DNA of 64,000 nt, from positions 8,432,001 to 8,496,000 of the forward strand of contig NZ_JADBEF010000001.1 of assembly GCF_014873535.1 (NCBI RefSeq). The letters run 5' to 3'. The DNA comes from Nonomuraea africana (GTDB taxonomy: Bacteria > Actinomycetota > Actinomycetes > Streptosporangiales > Streptosporangiaceae). The notes below the pieces were generated by a model. It had not been told where the DNA came from, ran no database searches, and saw nothing but the letters and a program-made list of their open reading frames with translations. The position numbers and the translations under genes are program-made. Shown here one piece after another: positions 8,240-16,867 of this stretch; positions within the stretch are counted from its first letter, which is position 1; each line of letters opens with the position of its first letter.

Positions 8240-8788
8240 ATGGCCCGGATGTCACGGGTGGTCCTCGCGGGGGCGGCCACAGGTCTCGTGCTGGTCGCCT
8301 TCGGCAGGACGCTGCAGGTGAAGGAGGAGGCCGCACCGGCCTCCGTCGTGCCGGAGAGCATCGACATCCCCGCCATCGACCTCGACGCGCCGCTGATGAA
8401 GCTCGGGCTGACCAAGGGCGGGGAGGTCGAGCTGCCGCCGTACGAGAAGCCGAAGCTGGCGGGGTGGTTCAAGCACAGCGCGGTGCCGGGGGAGGAGGGC
8501 GCCTCGGTGATCATCGGGCACGTCGACACCAAGACGGAGCCGGCCGTCTTCTACAAGCTGCGGCAGCTGCGCAAGGGGCAGGTCGTCAGGGTGACGCGCA
8601 GCGACGGGAAGGTGGCCGAGTACCGGGTCGACTCGGTGGAGCAGGTCGACAAGGAGCGCTTCCCCGCGCAACGGGTCTACACCGAGTCGGGTCTGCGCCT
8701 GGTGACCTGCGGAGGGAACTTCGACTACGCCAAGCACGAGTACCAGGACAACGTCATCGTCTACGCCTCGCCGATCAAACTGGCCTGA
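8240..8788 (+). CDS. class F sortase
   Basis: A 182-residue membrane-tethered sortase. An N-terminal hydrophobic helix (residues 6-22) precedes the sortase beta-barrel. The catalytic histidine is H94 in IIGHVDT and the catalytic cysteine is C157 in LVTCGGNFD, both in class F contexts. The third residue, an arginine normally found on the strand after the cysteine, is not visible: no arginine occurs after C157, where the protein reads YAKHEYQDNVIVYA. It is cotranscribed with the upstream surface protein, its likely substrate. Class F enzymes usually attach proteins to the cell wall; activity here should be treated as uncertain. Confidence 0.88.
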   Translation: MARMSRVVLAGAATGLVLVAFGRTLQVKEEAAPASVVPESIDIPAIDLDAPLMKLGLTKGGEVELPPYEKPKLAGWFKHSAVPGEEGASVIIGHVDTKTEPAVFYKLRQLRKGQVVRVTRSDGKVAEYRVDSVEQVDKERFPAQRVYTESGLRLVTCGGNFDYAKHEYQDNVIVYASPIKLA

Positions 8789-8807
8789 GAACCGCGATGA
8801 TGGGCCG

Positions 8808-9740
8808 ATGAGCGACGAGATCTACCCACCCGCCGCGGGCGTGCGCCTGCCCTGGGAGGACGTGCCCGAGGCGCTGCGCCGCCAGATCGCCGACTTCCTC
8901 GGCGGTGACGTGGTCGAGGCGGTCACCCAGACGGGCGGTTTCTCCCCGGCGGCGGCCGTACGGCTGCGCACCGGCAACGGCAGGCGCGCCTTCGTGAAGG
9001 CGTGCGGCAGCTCGCCCAACCCCGACTCCATCAAGATCTACCGATGGGAGGCGGGGATCGCGGGCACCCTCCCGGCCGAGGTCCCGGCGCCGAGACTGCT
9101 CACCTCCTTCGACACCGGCGACTGGGTGGCGCTGGTCTTCGAGGACATCGAGGGACGCGGGCCCGCGCTGCCGTGGCGCGACGACGAGCTGCGACGGGTC
9201 CTCGACGCGATCGGCAAGCTGACGGCCGCGCTCACCCCATCGCCCGTCGCGGCCCCGACGTTCGGCGAGCGGCACAAGGACTCCTTCACCGGCTGGCGGC
9301 GGCTGCTGCTGGAGGAGGACAAGACGGGCCTCGACCCGTGGGCGCTGCGCCACCTGGACGCGCTGGCCGAGCTGGAGTCGGGGTTCGCGGCGGCGGCCGA
9401 GGGCGACACGCTCGTGCACGCCGACCTCAGGGCCGACAACCTCCTGCTCACCGAGGACCAGGTGTACGTCGTGGACTGGCCGTGGGCGTGCGTCGGCGCG
9501 CCGTGGATCGACATCGTGGCCATGCTGCCCTCCGTGCGGATGCAGGGCGGACCGCCGCCGCAGGACCTCTTCGACGACCCCGACCCCGCCGTGACCGCGG
9601 TGCTCGCGGCGCTGACCGGTTACTTCGTCAGGAACGGCCGGCAGCCCGACCCGCCGGGCCTGCCCACGGTCAGGGCCTTCCAGCGGGCGCAGGGCGTGGT
9701 GGCGCTGGAGTGGCTGCGCCACCGAACGGGTTGGCCGTAG
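8808..9740 (+). CDS. aminoglycoside phosphotransferase (APH) family protein
   Basis: A 310-residue kinase-like protein. The Brenner-type catalytic motif LVHADLRADNLLL and the metal-binding VVDWPWACVGAP replace the kinase HRD and DFG motifs, as usual in the APH/choline kinase family. It contains no recognisable resistance subtype, so a small-molecule kinase role is as likely as antibiotic inactivation. It begins 19 bases after the sortase gene and ends 39 bases before tsaB, on the same strand. Confidence 0.85.
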   Translation: MSDEIYPPAAGVRLPWEDVPEALRRQIADFLGGDVVEAVTQTGGFSPAAAVRLRTGNGRRAFVKACGSSPNPDSIKIYRWEAGIAGTLPAEVPAPRLLTSFDTGDWVALVFEDIEGRGPALPWRDDELRRVLDAIGKLTAALTPSPVAAPTFGERHKDSFTGWRRLLLEEDKTGLDPWALRHLDALAELESGFAAAAEGDTLVHADLRADNLLLTEDQVYVVDWPWACVGAPWIDIVAMLPSVRMQGGPPPQDLFDDPDPAVTAVLAALTGYFVRNGRQPDPPGLPTVRAFQRAQGVVALEWLRHRTGWP

Positions 9741-9779
9741 TCGGGCAGCACCCGCCGCGACGCACTAGGCTAAATATTC

Positions 9780-10424
9780 GTGCTGGTCCTGGCCTTTGAT
9801 ACCGCAACCCCCGCCGTCACCGCCGCGCTGCACGACGGCGCCTCGGTGCTCGCAGAGTCGACGGTCGTCGACGCCCGCCGTCACGGTGAGCTGCTCGTTC
9901 CCACCATCGAGAAGGTCCTGAGCGAGGCGGGCGCCGCGTTGCGCGACGTCACCGCGATCGTCGCGGGCTCCGGCCCCGGCCCCTACACGGGTCTGCGCGT
10001 CGGGCTGATGACCGCGCAGGCGCTGTCCACCGCGATGGGGGCGCCCGCGTACGGCATCTGCAGCCTCGACGCCGTCGCCTACGGCAGCGGGCTCACCGAG
10101 GAGTTCCTCGTGGCCACCGACGCCCGGCGCAAGGAGGTCTTCTGGGCCCGCTACGCCGACCTGCGCACCCGGCTGGCCGGCCCGTTCGTCGACCGGCCCG
10201 CGGACGTGCCCGTGCAGGGGCTGCCCGTCGTCGGGGCGGGCGCGGGGCTGTATCCCGACTTCCTCGGCGGTAGGGACGCGCCGCCGTACCCCTATGGCAG
10301 GTTCATGGCGGCGCTGGCCGCGGAGCGGCTGGCGGCGGGCGTCGCGCTGGACGAGCCCAGGCCGATCTACCTGCGCAGGCCCGACGCGGTGGTGCCGAAG
10401 CCGCCGAAAAAGGTGACGGCGTGA
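9780..10424 (+). CDS. tsaB: tRNA threonylcarbamoyladenosine biosynthesis protein TsaB
   Basis: A 214-residue actin-like ATPase fold protein and scaffold of the TsaB-TsaD-TsaE complex for t6A synthesis. Family signatures are VLAFDTATPAVTAAL at the N-terminus and VAGSGPGPYTGLRVGL near residue 61. The start is GTG at 9780, giving the expected first strand. Its TGA overlaps the GTG start of rimI (GTGA), the standard tsaB-rimI-tsaD arrangement. Confidence 0.95.
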   Translation: MLVLAFDTATPAVTAALHDGASVLAESTVVDARRHGELLVPTIEKVLSEAGAALRDVTAIVAGSGPGPYTGLRVGLMTAQALSTAMGAPAYGICSLDAVAYGSGLTEEFLVATDARRKEVFWARYADLRTRLAGPFVDRPADVPVQGLPVVGAGAGLYPDFLGGRDAPPYPYGRFMAALAAERLAAGVALDEPRPIYLRRPDAVVPKPPKKVTA

Positions 10425-10867
10425 AGCTCAGGCAGATGACCGAGGCCGACCTGCCCGCGGTCATGGCGATCGAGCGGGCGACGTTCCCTCTCGACGCGTG
10501 GAGCGAGGGGATGCTCCGCGGCGAGCTGGCCGACCAGCCGCGCACCAGGCACTACGTCGTCGCGGTCGAGGACGAGCAGATCATCGGCTACGCGGGCCTG
10601 GCCGTGGCCGCCGACCAGGCCGACGTGCAGACGATCGCGGTGGTGGCCGAGCGCCAGAGCCAGGGCACGGGCGGCGCGCTGCTGACCGAACTGCTGGCGG
10701 AGGCGCGGCGGCGGGGAGCCGTGGAGGTCTTCCTCGAGGTCCGCGCCGACAACCCGCGCGCCAGGTCGGTCTACGAACGGTTCGGATTCGAGGAGATCGG
10801 TGTGCGCCGCCGCTACTACGACGACGGCACTGACGCGATCATGATGAAGAGGAAGCTGGATGGCTGA
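10421..10867 (+). CDS. rimI: ribosomal protein S18-alanine N-acetyltransferase
   Basis: A 148-residue GNAT acetyltransferase that modifies protein N-termini, classically ribosomal protein S18. The acetyl-CoA binding motif region reads [13 protein letters not shown], where Q/RxxGxG/A is the family pattern, and the C-terminal motif is [16 protein letters not shown]. It is embedded between tsaB and tsaD with overlaps at both ends (4 and 8 bases), so translation is coupled. Confidence 0.93.
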   Translation: MKLRQMTEADLPAVMAIERATFPLDAWSEGMLRGELADQPRTRHYVVAVEDEQIIGYAGLAVAADQADVQTIAVVAERQSQGTGGALLTELLAEARRRGAVEVFLEVRADNPRARSVYERFGFEEIGVRRRYYDDGTDAIMMKRKLDG

Positions 10868-11891
10868 CGAACCCCTGGTCCTTGGCATCGAGACGTCCTG
10901 CGACGAGACCGGCATTGGCATCGTCAGGGGCCACACACTGCTGGCCAACACCATCGCCTCCAGCATGGAAGAGCACGCGCGGTTCGGCGGCGTGGTCCCC
11001 GAGGTGGCTTCGAGGGCGCACCTCGAGGCGATGACGCCGACCATCGAGACGGCGCTGGCCGGCGCGGGGGTGAAGCTCTCCGACATCGACGCGATCGCCG
11101 TCACGGCGGGGCCTGGCCTGGCGGGCGCGCTGCTGGTGGGCGTCGCCGCGGCGAAGGCCTACTCCCTCGGGCTCGGCGTGCCGCTCTACGGCGTCAACCA
11201 CCTGGCCGCGCACGTCGCCGTCGACCAGCTCGAGCACGGCCCGCTGCCCAAGCCGTGCATCGCCCTGCTGGTCTCGGGCGGCCACTCGTCCCTGCTGCTG
11301 GTGCCCGACGTGGCGCAGGATGTCATCTCGCTCGGCTCCACGGTCGACGACGCGGCGGGCGAGGCCTTCGACAAGGTGGCCAGGGTCCTCGGGCTGCCCT
11401 TCCCCGGCGGGCCGCACATCGACAAGGCGGCCGTGTCGGGCGACGGCGCGGCGATCGGCTTCCCGCGCGGCAAGATCGACGACGGCACCTTCGACTTCTC
11501 CTTCTCCGGGCTCAAGACCGCGGTGGCGCGCTGGGTGGAGGCCAAGGAGGCGTCGGGCGCGTCGATCCACGTCCCCGACGTCGCCGCCTCCTTCCAGGAG
11601 GCGGTCGTGGACGTGCTGACCCGCAAGGCGCTGCAGGCGTGCAAGCGGTACGACGTGCACGACCTGCTCATCGGCGGCGGCGTGGCGGCGAACTCCCGGC
11701 TGCGGGCGCTGGCGCAGGAGCGCTGCGACCAGGCGGGCGTACGGCTGCGCGTGCCGCGCCCCGGCCTGTGCACGGACAACGGGGCGATGGTGGCGACACT
11801 CGGGTCCGACCTGGTCGCGGCGGGCGTGGCACCGTCGTCGCTGGAGATCCCGGCCGACTCCTCGCTGCCGATCACCACGGTCCACGTCTAG
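10860..11891 (+). CDS. tsaD: tRNA N6-adenosine threonylcarbamoyltransferase
   Basis: A 343-residue catalytic subunit that transfers the threonylcarbamoyl group to A37 of tRNA. It has [14 protein letters not shown] at the N-terminus, the metal-binding histidine pair in NHLAAHV near residue 114, and [10 protein letters not shown]. The C-terminal CTDNGAMVA motif is complete. It ends 6 bases from the convergent stop of a lipoprotein gene, with no hairpin between them. From here to groES the conserved order is interrupted by an accessory island of about 15 kb. Confidence 0.96.
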   Translation: MADEPLVLGIETSCDETGIGIVRGHTLLANTIASSMEEHARFGGVVPEVASRAHLEAMTPTIETALAGAGVKLSDIDAIAVTAGPGLAGALLVGVAAAKAYSLGLGVPLYGVNHLAAHVAVDQLEHGPLPKPCIALLVSGGHSSLLLVPDVAQDVISLGSTVDDAAGEAFDKVARVLGLPFPGGPHIDKAAVSGDGAAIGFPRGKIDDGTFDFSFSGLKTAVARWVEAKEASGASIHVPDVAASFQEAVVDVLTRKALQACKRYDVHDLLIGGGVAANSRLRALAQERCDQAGVRLRVPRPGLCTDNGAMVATLGSDLVAAGVAPSSLEIPADSSLPITTVHV

Positions 11892-11897
11892 GCGCGA

Positions 11898-13073
11898 TCA
11901 CCAGGCGGCGGTGGGCAGCATGCCCTCGCCCGGATGGGCGGCGACCTCGATCGGCATCGAGGTGGTCGAACCGTCGTGCAGGTCCACCCGGTGGAAGCGC
12001 CAGCCGTGGGTGTGGAGCAGGTATCTGCCGGTGCCGTCGAGACTGAACCGGAGGCCCAGCGACGCGTCACGGGGCAGCGTGACCTTCGCCAGGACCTCCG
12101 GCGCGGCTCCTTCATGAAGGGGGAGGCGTTCGATGGTGTGGTTCGCCGAGTAGACGAGCGCGTCGCCTTCGGGAGTGAAGGCCACCGATTCGAGTAGATG
12201 GAGCCCCTTGCGTGGCTTCACGAGGCGGGTCGCGGCGAGCAGGTCGGACCCTGGCAGGGTCGTGTCGAGGACGCTCACCTCCCGGCCGCCCGCCACGAGC
12301 GCGAGCCGCTGCCCGTCCGGCGCCCAGGCCAAGCCGAGCACCATGGAGAACGCCCGCGTGGTCCAGTCGCGGCGCGCTCCGGTGGCGAGCTCGACCACCG
12401 TCACCTTCGCTCCTCCTCCCAGGACGGGAGCGGCGTGGGCGAGCCTGGTGGCGTCGGGGCTCAGGGCGAGGGCGGTGCCGGGGTTGTTCCCCTCGCCCTC
12501 GAAGCCCGGCACGAGCTCGGGCTCCCCGGGCCGGCCGTCCTCGGACAGGCGGACGCGGAAGAACCGGAGAGCAGAGTGCGGGCCGGTCCATCCGGAGAGC
12601 AGGAAGGTGCGGTTGTCGGGTGCGGCGGCGACGAGCTGCCACGAACTTCGCACGCCCTCCGGCAGCCGGATGTCGGCGATGAAGGCCCCGGTCGTGGCGT
12701 CGTGGACGGCGGGCGGCACCGGGGTCTGGATCGCCGTCTTGGAGTTCTCCGGAAAGTAGGCGATCGGCACCCGCGCCGTCACGACGAAGCGAGGCGGGCC
12801 CGTCGGGGACAGCGCGGGGCGCGTCGTCATGGGCTGTGGCGGTGGGAGATCCGCTGGGGATGACGGCGGAACGGCAGGGGAGGTGAGCGTCGTCGCGAGC
12901 CGGGGAGGCGGGGTAGGCGACCCGGACGGAAAGGGCGACCAGGTCGCGCTCGACTCAGGGGATGACACGGGTAAGTCGAGCGAGACACGTTCGACGGAGG
13001 GCTGGTCGCCGCAGGCGCTGACGAGCGTGAGGGCGATCAGCGAGGCCGCGGCGACGGCTGGGCGCGGGGGCAC
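11898..13073 (-). CDS. secreted lipoprotein with WD40/TolB-like beta-propeller
   Basis: A 391-residue protein whose N-terminus (GTG at 13073) is MPPRPAVAAASLIALTLVSAC, a lipoprotein signal with the lipid cysteine in VSAC. A Pro/Ser/Thr linker follows to about residue 90, then propeller blades with repeated phrases such as LALSPDATRLAHA, LAWAPDGQRLALVAG, VAFTPEGDALVYS and LRFSLDGTGRYLL. An upstream ATG at 13109 would add 12 residues and weaken the signal peptide. It probably sits on the outer face of the membrane. The function is unknown; no enzyme motif is seen. Confidence 0.75.
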   Translation of the reverse strand: MPPRPAVAAASLIALTLVSACGDQPSVERVSLDLPVSSPESSATWSPFPSGSPTPPPRLATTLTSPAVPPSSPADLPPPQPMTTRPALSPTGPPRFVVTARVPIAYFPENSKTAIQTPVPPAVHDATTGAFIADIRLPEGVRSSWQLVAAAPDNRTFLLSGWTGPHSALRFFRVRLSEDGRPGEPELVPGFEGEGNNPGTALALSPDATRLAHAAPVLGGGAKVTVVELATGARRDWTTRAFSMVLGLAWAPDGQRLALVAGGREVSVLDTTLPGSDLLAATRLVKPRKGLHLLESVAFTPEGDALVYSANHTIERLPLHEGAAPEVLAKVTLPRDASLGLRFSLDGTGRYLLHTHGWRFHRVDLHDGSTTSMPIEVAAHPGEGMLPTAAW

Positions 13074-13116
13074 ATCGTCGATGATCAGGGGTGGCGACGC
13101 CAGGGTCAATGTCGCG

Positions 13117-13152
13117 GGGAAGGCCGGCGCGGTCCACTGCGCCGGCCTTCCC
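13117..13152 (-). terminator. intrinsic terminator of the GH85 transcript
   Basis: A perfect 14-bp stem GGGAAGGCCGGCGC / GCGCCGGCCTTCCC with an 8-base loop, starting 14 bases after the GH85 stop codon on the minus strand. It separates the glycan locus from the lipoprotein gene, which is read in the same direction. Confidence 0.8.
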
Positions 13153-13165
13153 TGATCAAGGGCGG

Positions 13166-15583
13166 CTACGGGGTGGCGCCCCAGGCTTCGAATTCGTAGA
13201 TGCGGGCGGCGGGGTCGGAGTTCTGGGTGGGTTTGGTGATCGTCAGACGGACGTGGCGGGCCGTGGCCGTGACGGGGTGCGTGGTCGTGGCCGCGGTGTT
13301 GCCGGTGACGGTCACGGCCGTGGTCCAGGGATCGGACGCGGCGGCGCGCACCTGGATCGTGAAGTCACGGGTGTTCCAGCCGGCCGACTCCCCGCCCGCC
13401 TGGGCGTGCTTGACGACGAACCTGCTGAGCTGCCTGGCCGAACCGAGATCGACCTCCATCCACTTGGTCGCGGTCACCGCGCACCACTTGTCGGTGTTGC
13501 CGCCCGTCACGCTGCCGTTGACGGCCTTGGCGGGCCCCTCGTTCGCGTTGCACTGGCTGGAGGCGGTGGCGGGGCGGTTGAGCGCCAGGTTGGCGTCGGT
13601 CGGCGGGGTGCCCGACCAGGAGATCGTGGTCGTCGCGGGGGCCGAGCGGCCGTACTCGGCGCCGACCGCCTCCACCTCGATCGTCGTGGTGGTCTCGGTG
13701 CCGACCCTGTCGACCCGCGGAACGAAGTAGGCGTCGTTCGGCGTGGCGCCCAGGTAGGTGCGGGTGCCGTCCGGGTTGCGGCGGTACACGTCGTAGTGGT
13801 GGGCCGGCCCGGCGGTCGTCCAGGCCAGGCGGAGCGACTTGCGGGTGGCGGACACGTCGGTGGCGCCGAGCACGGTCAGCCCCGTCGGAGCGGCGACGGT
13901 GTCGACCGCGCCGTCGTAGACGGCCAGCTGGCCCACTCTGATGTCGTAGGAGGCGGAGGAGCCGGCGGCCTGCAGGCCGAGCTGCGCGATGGTCTTGCCC
14001 GCGTGGGCGGACAGGTCGAGGGTCTTGCGCTCCCAGCCCGTGCCGCTGGTGGAGCCGAGGTCCAGCGTGGTGAAGGTGGTCGGCGCGTCGGTGAACGCGA
14101 CCGCCGCCTTCAGGTTCGTGGCGCCCGCGGCGGGCGTCTTGACCACGACGGACAGTTTGGTGTCGGCGGCCACCGGCAGGCGGGTCTGGTAGAGCCGCAC
14201 CGTGTTGACGGCGTCGAGGCGGCCGGTGAGGCGCAGCGACGAGCCGCCCTCGTAGGCGTCGGCGTAGTCGATCGAGGGCGTCAGCCTGCTGCCGGTGGAC
14301 GACACGATCCACTGATAGGTGGGCGGCACGTCCTGGACCGACAGGTTGTTCCAGCCGCCGTCGCGCACGCGGACGCCGCCGACGTTGTAGAAGTCGCCGT
14401 GCCCGGTGTTGAAGCCGGTCACGAACGGCTTCGCGGTGACGGGGGTCGACTCCGCGATGTAGTGGGCCAGGCCCTTCCACGCCGACGAGGTCGAGGTGTT
14501 CGACGGGTCGGCGTTGGCGCCCACCCAGTAGCGGGAGTCCTTGGCGCGGAAGTCGGCGGGGCTCGTCGACGACTTCCAGGTCCACTCGGGGCGGTAGATG
14601 CCCAGCGAGGTGACGTGCGGCTGCCCCGAGGGGAACACCGCGTCCCACGGCACGCTGCTGTTGTAGCCGTTGGCCTCGGTGTCGATGCCGGCGTACAGCT
14701 CGTGCTCGTCGCGGCCGAGCGAGCGGGCCAGGTCGCGGGAGGACTGCAGCTTGCCCGCGCTCCAGCCGAAGTCGAGGAACATCGAGTCGGACACCCTGGC
14801 GGGGTCGGACAGGAAGGCGTCGTTGGCCGTGGTGAGCGCGTCCTGCCAGGAGATTGAGCCGCTCTCGGTCATGGCGTCGTACCACATGAACTCGACGGGG
14901 CCCTTGGCCCTGGCGTACTTCATCAGCGAGCGCAGCTCGGTCGCCAGCGCGGCGTCGCCGCCGGCCGTCTCCTGGTTGATGAACCAGCCGTCGAAGCCGT
15001 AGTGCTGGGCGACCTCGACGAGCTTGTCGGCGACGGGGTAGGAGGAGCCCGACTTCTTGACGAAGTCGTGGACCCACTGGATCTGCCCGCCGTACGCCGT
15101 GGGCGGGAAGAAGACGGTGCCGTAGACCTTGACGCCGTTGCGGTGGGCGGCGTCGATCACGGTGGCGTTGGGGGCGAGGATCAGGCCCTCGCTCGCCGAG
15201 CCGCCCCAGAACACCAGGGTGTCGACGTACTGCCAGTGGGTGAAGGCGTAGTAGTTCGGGTCGAGGGCGCCCTGGGAGGGGTTGGCCGAGGTGGGGGCGA
15301 ACGACACCAGCGAGGCGACGCGGCCCTCGCCCGCGCGGGCGTTCGCGTTCGCCTTCAGCGCGGGGTCACTCGCGCGCGGCCGCAGCGGGACGCGCGAGCG
15401 GTTGAAGCGGGCGTCGGCGTCGGTCGCCGGGTTCCAGTCGAGGATCGTGTTCGGGTGCCAGTAGGAGGCGTAGGGCTGGTCGCCTCCGGCGGCGGCCTTC
15501 TTGGGTACGGCCTGCGCGGGGGTGGCGACGAGGGCCGTCACGGTGAGCACCCCGCACAGCAGGGGTAACAGCTTCCTTCGCAT
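13166..15583 (-). CDS. GH85 endo-beta-N-acetylglucosaminidase, secreted, with C-terminal F5/8-type module
   Basis: An 805-residue exported enzyme predicted to cut between the two core GlcNAc residues of N-glycans. After a signal peptide (residues 1-26 or so) comes the GH85 barrel, beginning near DQPYASYWHPNTILDW. The catalytic Asn-Glu pair is in INQE (N203, E205), the exact GH85 arrangement in which the substrate acetamide acts as nucleophile. A beta-sandwich and Fn3-like region spans about 420-660. A final discoidin/CBM32-like module begins at NLALNRPATASSQ and ends YEFEAWG. The ATG at 15583 has GAAGGAG placed correctly. It lies 14 bases downstream of the GH5 gene and is probably cotranscribed. 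Confidence 0.92.
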   Translation of the reverse strand: MRRKLLPLLCGVLTVTALVATPAQAVPKKAAAGGDQPYASYWHPNTILDWNPATDADARFNRSRVPLRPRASDPALKANANARAGEGRVASLVSFAPTSANPSQGALDPNYYAFTHWQYVDTLVFWGGSASEGLILAPNATVIDAAHRNGVKVYGTVFFPPTAYGGQIQWVHDFVKKSGSSYPVADKLVEVAQHYGFDGWFINQETAGGDAALATELRSLMKYARAKGPVEFMWYDAMTESGSISWQDALTTANDAFLSDPARVSDSMFLDFGWSAGKLQSSRDLARSLGRDEHELYAGIDTEANGYNSSVPWDAVFPSGQPHVTSLGIYRPEWTWKSSTSPADFRAKDSRYWVGANADPSNTSTSSAWKGLAHYIAESTPVTAKPFVTGFNTGHGDFYNVGGVRVRDGGWNNLSVQDVPPTYQWIVSSTGSRLTPSIDYADAYEGGSSLRLTGRLDAVNTVRLYQTRLPVAADTKLSVVVKTPAAGATNLKAAVAFTDAPTTFTTLDLGSTSGTGWERKTLDLSAHAGKTIAQLGLQAAGSSASYDIRVGQLAVYDGAVDTVAAPTGLTVLGATDVSATRKSLRLAWTTAGPAHHYDVYRRNPDGTRTYLGATPNDAYFVPRVDRVGTETTTTIEVEAVGAEYGRSAPATTTISWSGTPPTDANLALNRPATASSQCNANEGPAKAVNGSVTGGNTDKWCAVTATKWMEVDLGSARQLSRFVVKHAQAGGESAGWNTRDFTIQVRAAASDPWTTAVTVTGNTAATTTHPVTATARHVRLTITKPTQNSDPAARIYEFEAWGATP

Positions 15584-15597
15584 CTGGTCTCCTTCAC

Positions 15598-16818
15598 TCA
15601 TGCCTGGGTGGTGAGGACGGTGGTGATCCCCCGAGCTGTGAGATGGCCGGTGTCGGCGGCGCGGCCGGCGGTGACGATGGCCAGCGGGCCGGACCGGCGC
15701 AGCCGTACCCACTCGGTGTGGAAGGCGCTGCCGGGCGCGACCTCGGCCCTGCGCTCCGGCTCGGACCTCAGGTCGACGTCGCACACCAGCGCGGGCCTGT
15801 TCACGACGGGACGGCGGCGCTCCTTGATGACCGCCGCCAGCTCCTCGGCCGCGGGCTTGGCCCGGTGGTCGACGGTGAACAGGCCGAGGTCGTACTCCCG
15901 GTCGGGGAAGTCGGCCAGCGCGCGGTCGAGATCGTGGGAGCACCACCAGGTGACGCCCCACAGGGCGGGGTTTGTGGTGACGGTGTCGAGCAGACCGCGG
16001 ACGAACTCGGGGGCGTCGGCCGCGGAGATGTCCGGCCTGGGAGCGCCGACCTCCTGCAACCAGACCGGGCGAGCCGGGTCGAGCGAGGTGGCGGCGGCCA
16101 GCTCGACGAGGTAGTCGGCATGCGTGACGGTGGCCGGCCCGAGCGGGCCGTCGATGGCGGAGACGCCGTTGAACACCCACGAGTGGACCGTCGTCAGGTC
16201 GCCGAGGTCGACATTGTCGGCCGGGTGGAAGGGGTGGGCCGGGTCGTACCAGGTGGCGTCGTAGAGCGAGTGCAGGGCCAGCAGGCCGGGCGCGGCGGCG
16301 CGGACCACGTCGATCAGCTCGGCCGCCCAGCGGGCGGACGCCTCGGGCGTGGTCGGGTTGGCCGGGTAGAGGTTGTTGACCTCGTTGCCGAGCGTGACGG
16401 CGAACACGTTGTCGCGCTCGGCGACGGCGCGGGTGAGCCGGTCGGCGTAGACGGCGATGCCGTCGCGGACGGCCGGGTCGGTGAAGAGGCTGCGCTCGTG
16501 CCAGGTCAGCACCCACGACGGCAGGAAGTCGAAGCTCGACAGGTGCCCCTGCAGCAGGTCCACGGCGACGGACAGGTCGAACTCGGCGGCGATGTCGATC
16601 AGTTCGAGCAGGTCGTCGATCCCGCGCTGCCTGATCAGCGTGCGGTTGGGCTGGATCCACGGCCAGATCGGGAACACCCTGACGTGGTCGAGCCCGATGC
16701 CCGCGAGGTCCTCGAAGTCGCGGCGGGTGGCGTCGGGCGAGGGGTCGAGCCAGCTGTAGAACCAGCCTGCCGGAGGCACGTAGTTGGCGCCGAAACGGAT
16801 GGGGTGGGACAGGGGCAC
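15598..16818 (-). CDS. GH5-type beta-mannosidase-like glycoside hydrolase
   Basis: A 406-residue (beta/alpha)8 clan-A glycosidase without a signal peptide. The acid/base glutamate is in TLGNEVNN (E146) and the nucleophile in WLQEVGAP (E256), the strand 4 and strand 7 positions of clan GH-A. Its partners here suggest subfamily GH5_18, whose known members split Man-beta-1,4-GlcNAc from the N-glycan core; the subfamily is inferred from context rather than read from the sequence. GTG start at 16818 with GGAGGAC just upstream. A LacI-type operator lies 36 bases upstream, so it is the first gene of a two-gene operon with GH85. Confidence 0.8.
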   Translation of the reverse strand: MPLSHPIRFGANYVPPAGWFYSWLDPSPDATRRDFEDLAGIGLDHVRVFPIWPWIQPNRTLIRQRGIDDLLELIDIAAEFDLSVAVDLLQGHLSSFDFLPSWVLTWHERSLFTDPAVRDGIAVYADRLTRAVAERDNVFAVTLGNEVNNLYPANPTTPEASARWAAELIDVVRAAAPGLLALHSLYDATWYDPAHPFHPADNVDLGDLTTVHSWVFNGVSAIDGPLGPATVTHADYLVELAAATSLDPARPVWLQEVGAPRPDISAADAPEFVRGLLDTVTTNPALWGVTWWCSHDLDRALADFPDREYDLGLFTVDHRAKPAAEELAAVIKERRRPVVNRPALVCDVDLRSEPERRAEVAPGSAFHTEWVRLRRSGPLAIVTAGRAADTGHLTARGITTVLTTQA

Positions 16819-16853
16819 GCGTCCTCCGAGCGGTGAGTCGATCTCCCCGGACC

Positions 16854-16867
16854 CTAAACCGCTTTAG
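16854..16867. promoter_or_regulatory. LacI-type operator upstream of the GH5-GH85 operon
   Basis: CTAAACCGCTTTAG, a 14-bp near-palindrome with perfect 5-bp arms CTAAA/TTTAG and the central CG typical of LacI-family sites. It overlaps the stop codon of the LacI gene and lies 36 bases before the GH5 start. Its reverse complement differs by one base from the site at 17964-17977. Confidence 0.8.

Noticed and set aside
8808-9740. Aminoglycoside resistance gene
   Set aside because: The APH fold is clear, but none of the specific resistance subfamily signatures could be recognised. The gene is embedded in a housekeeping run.
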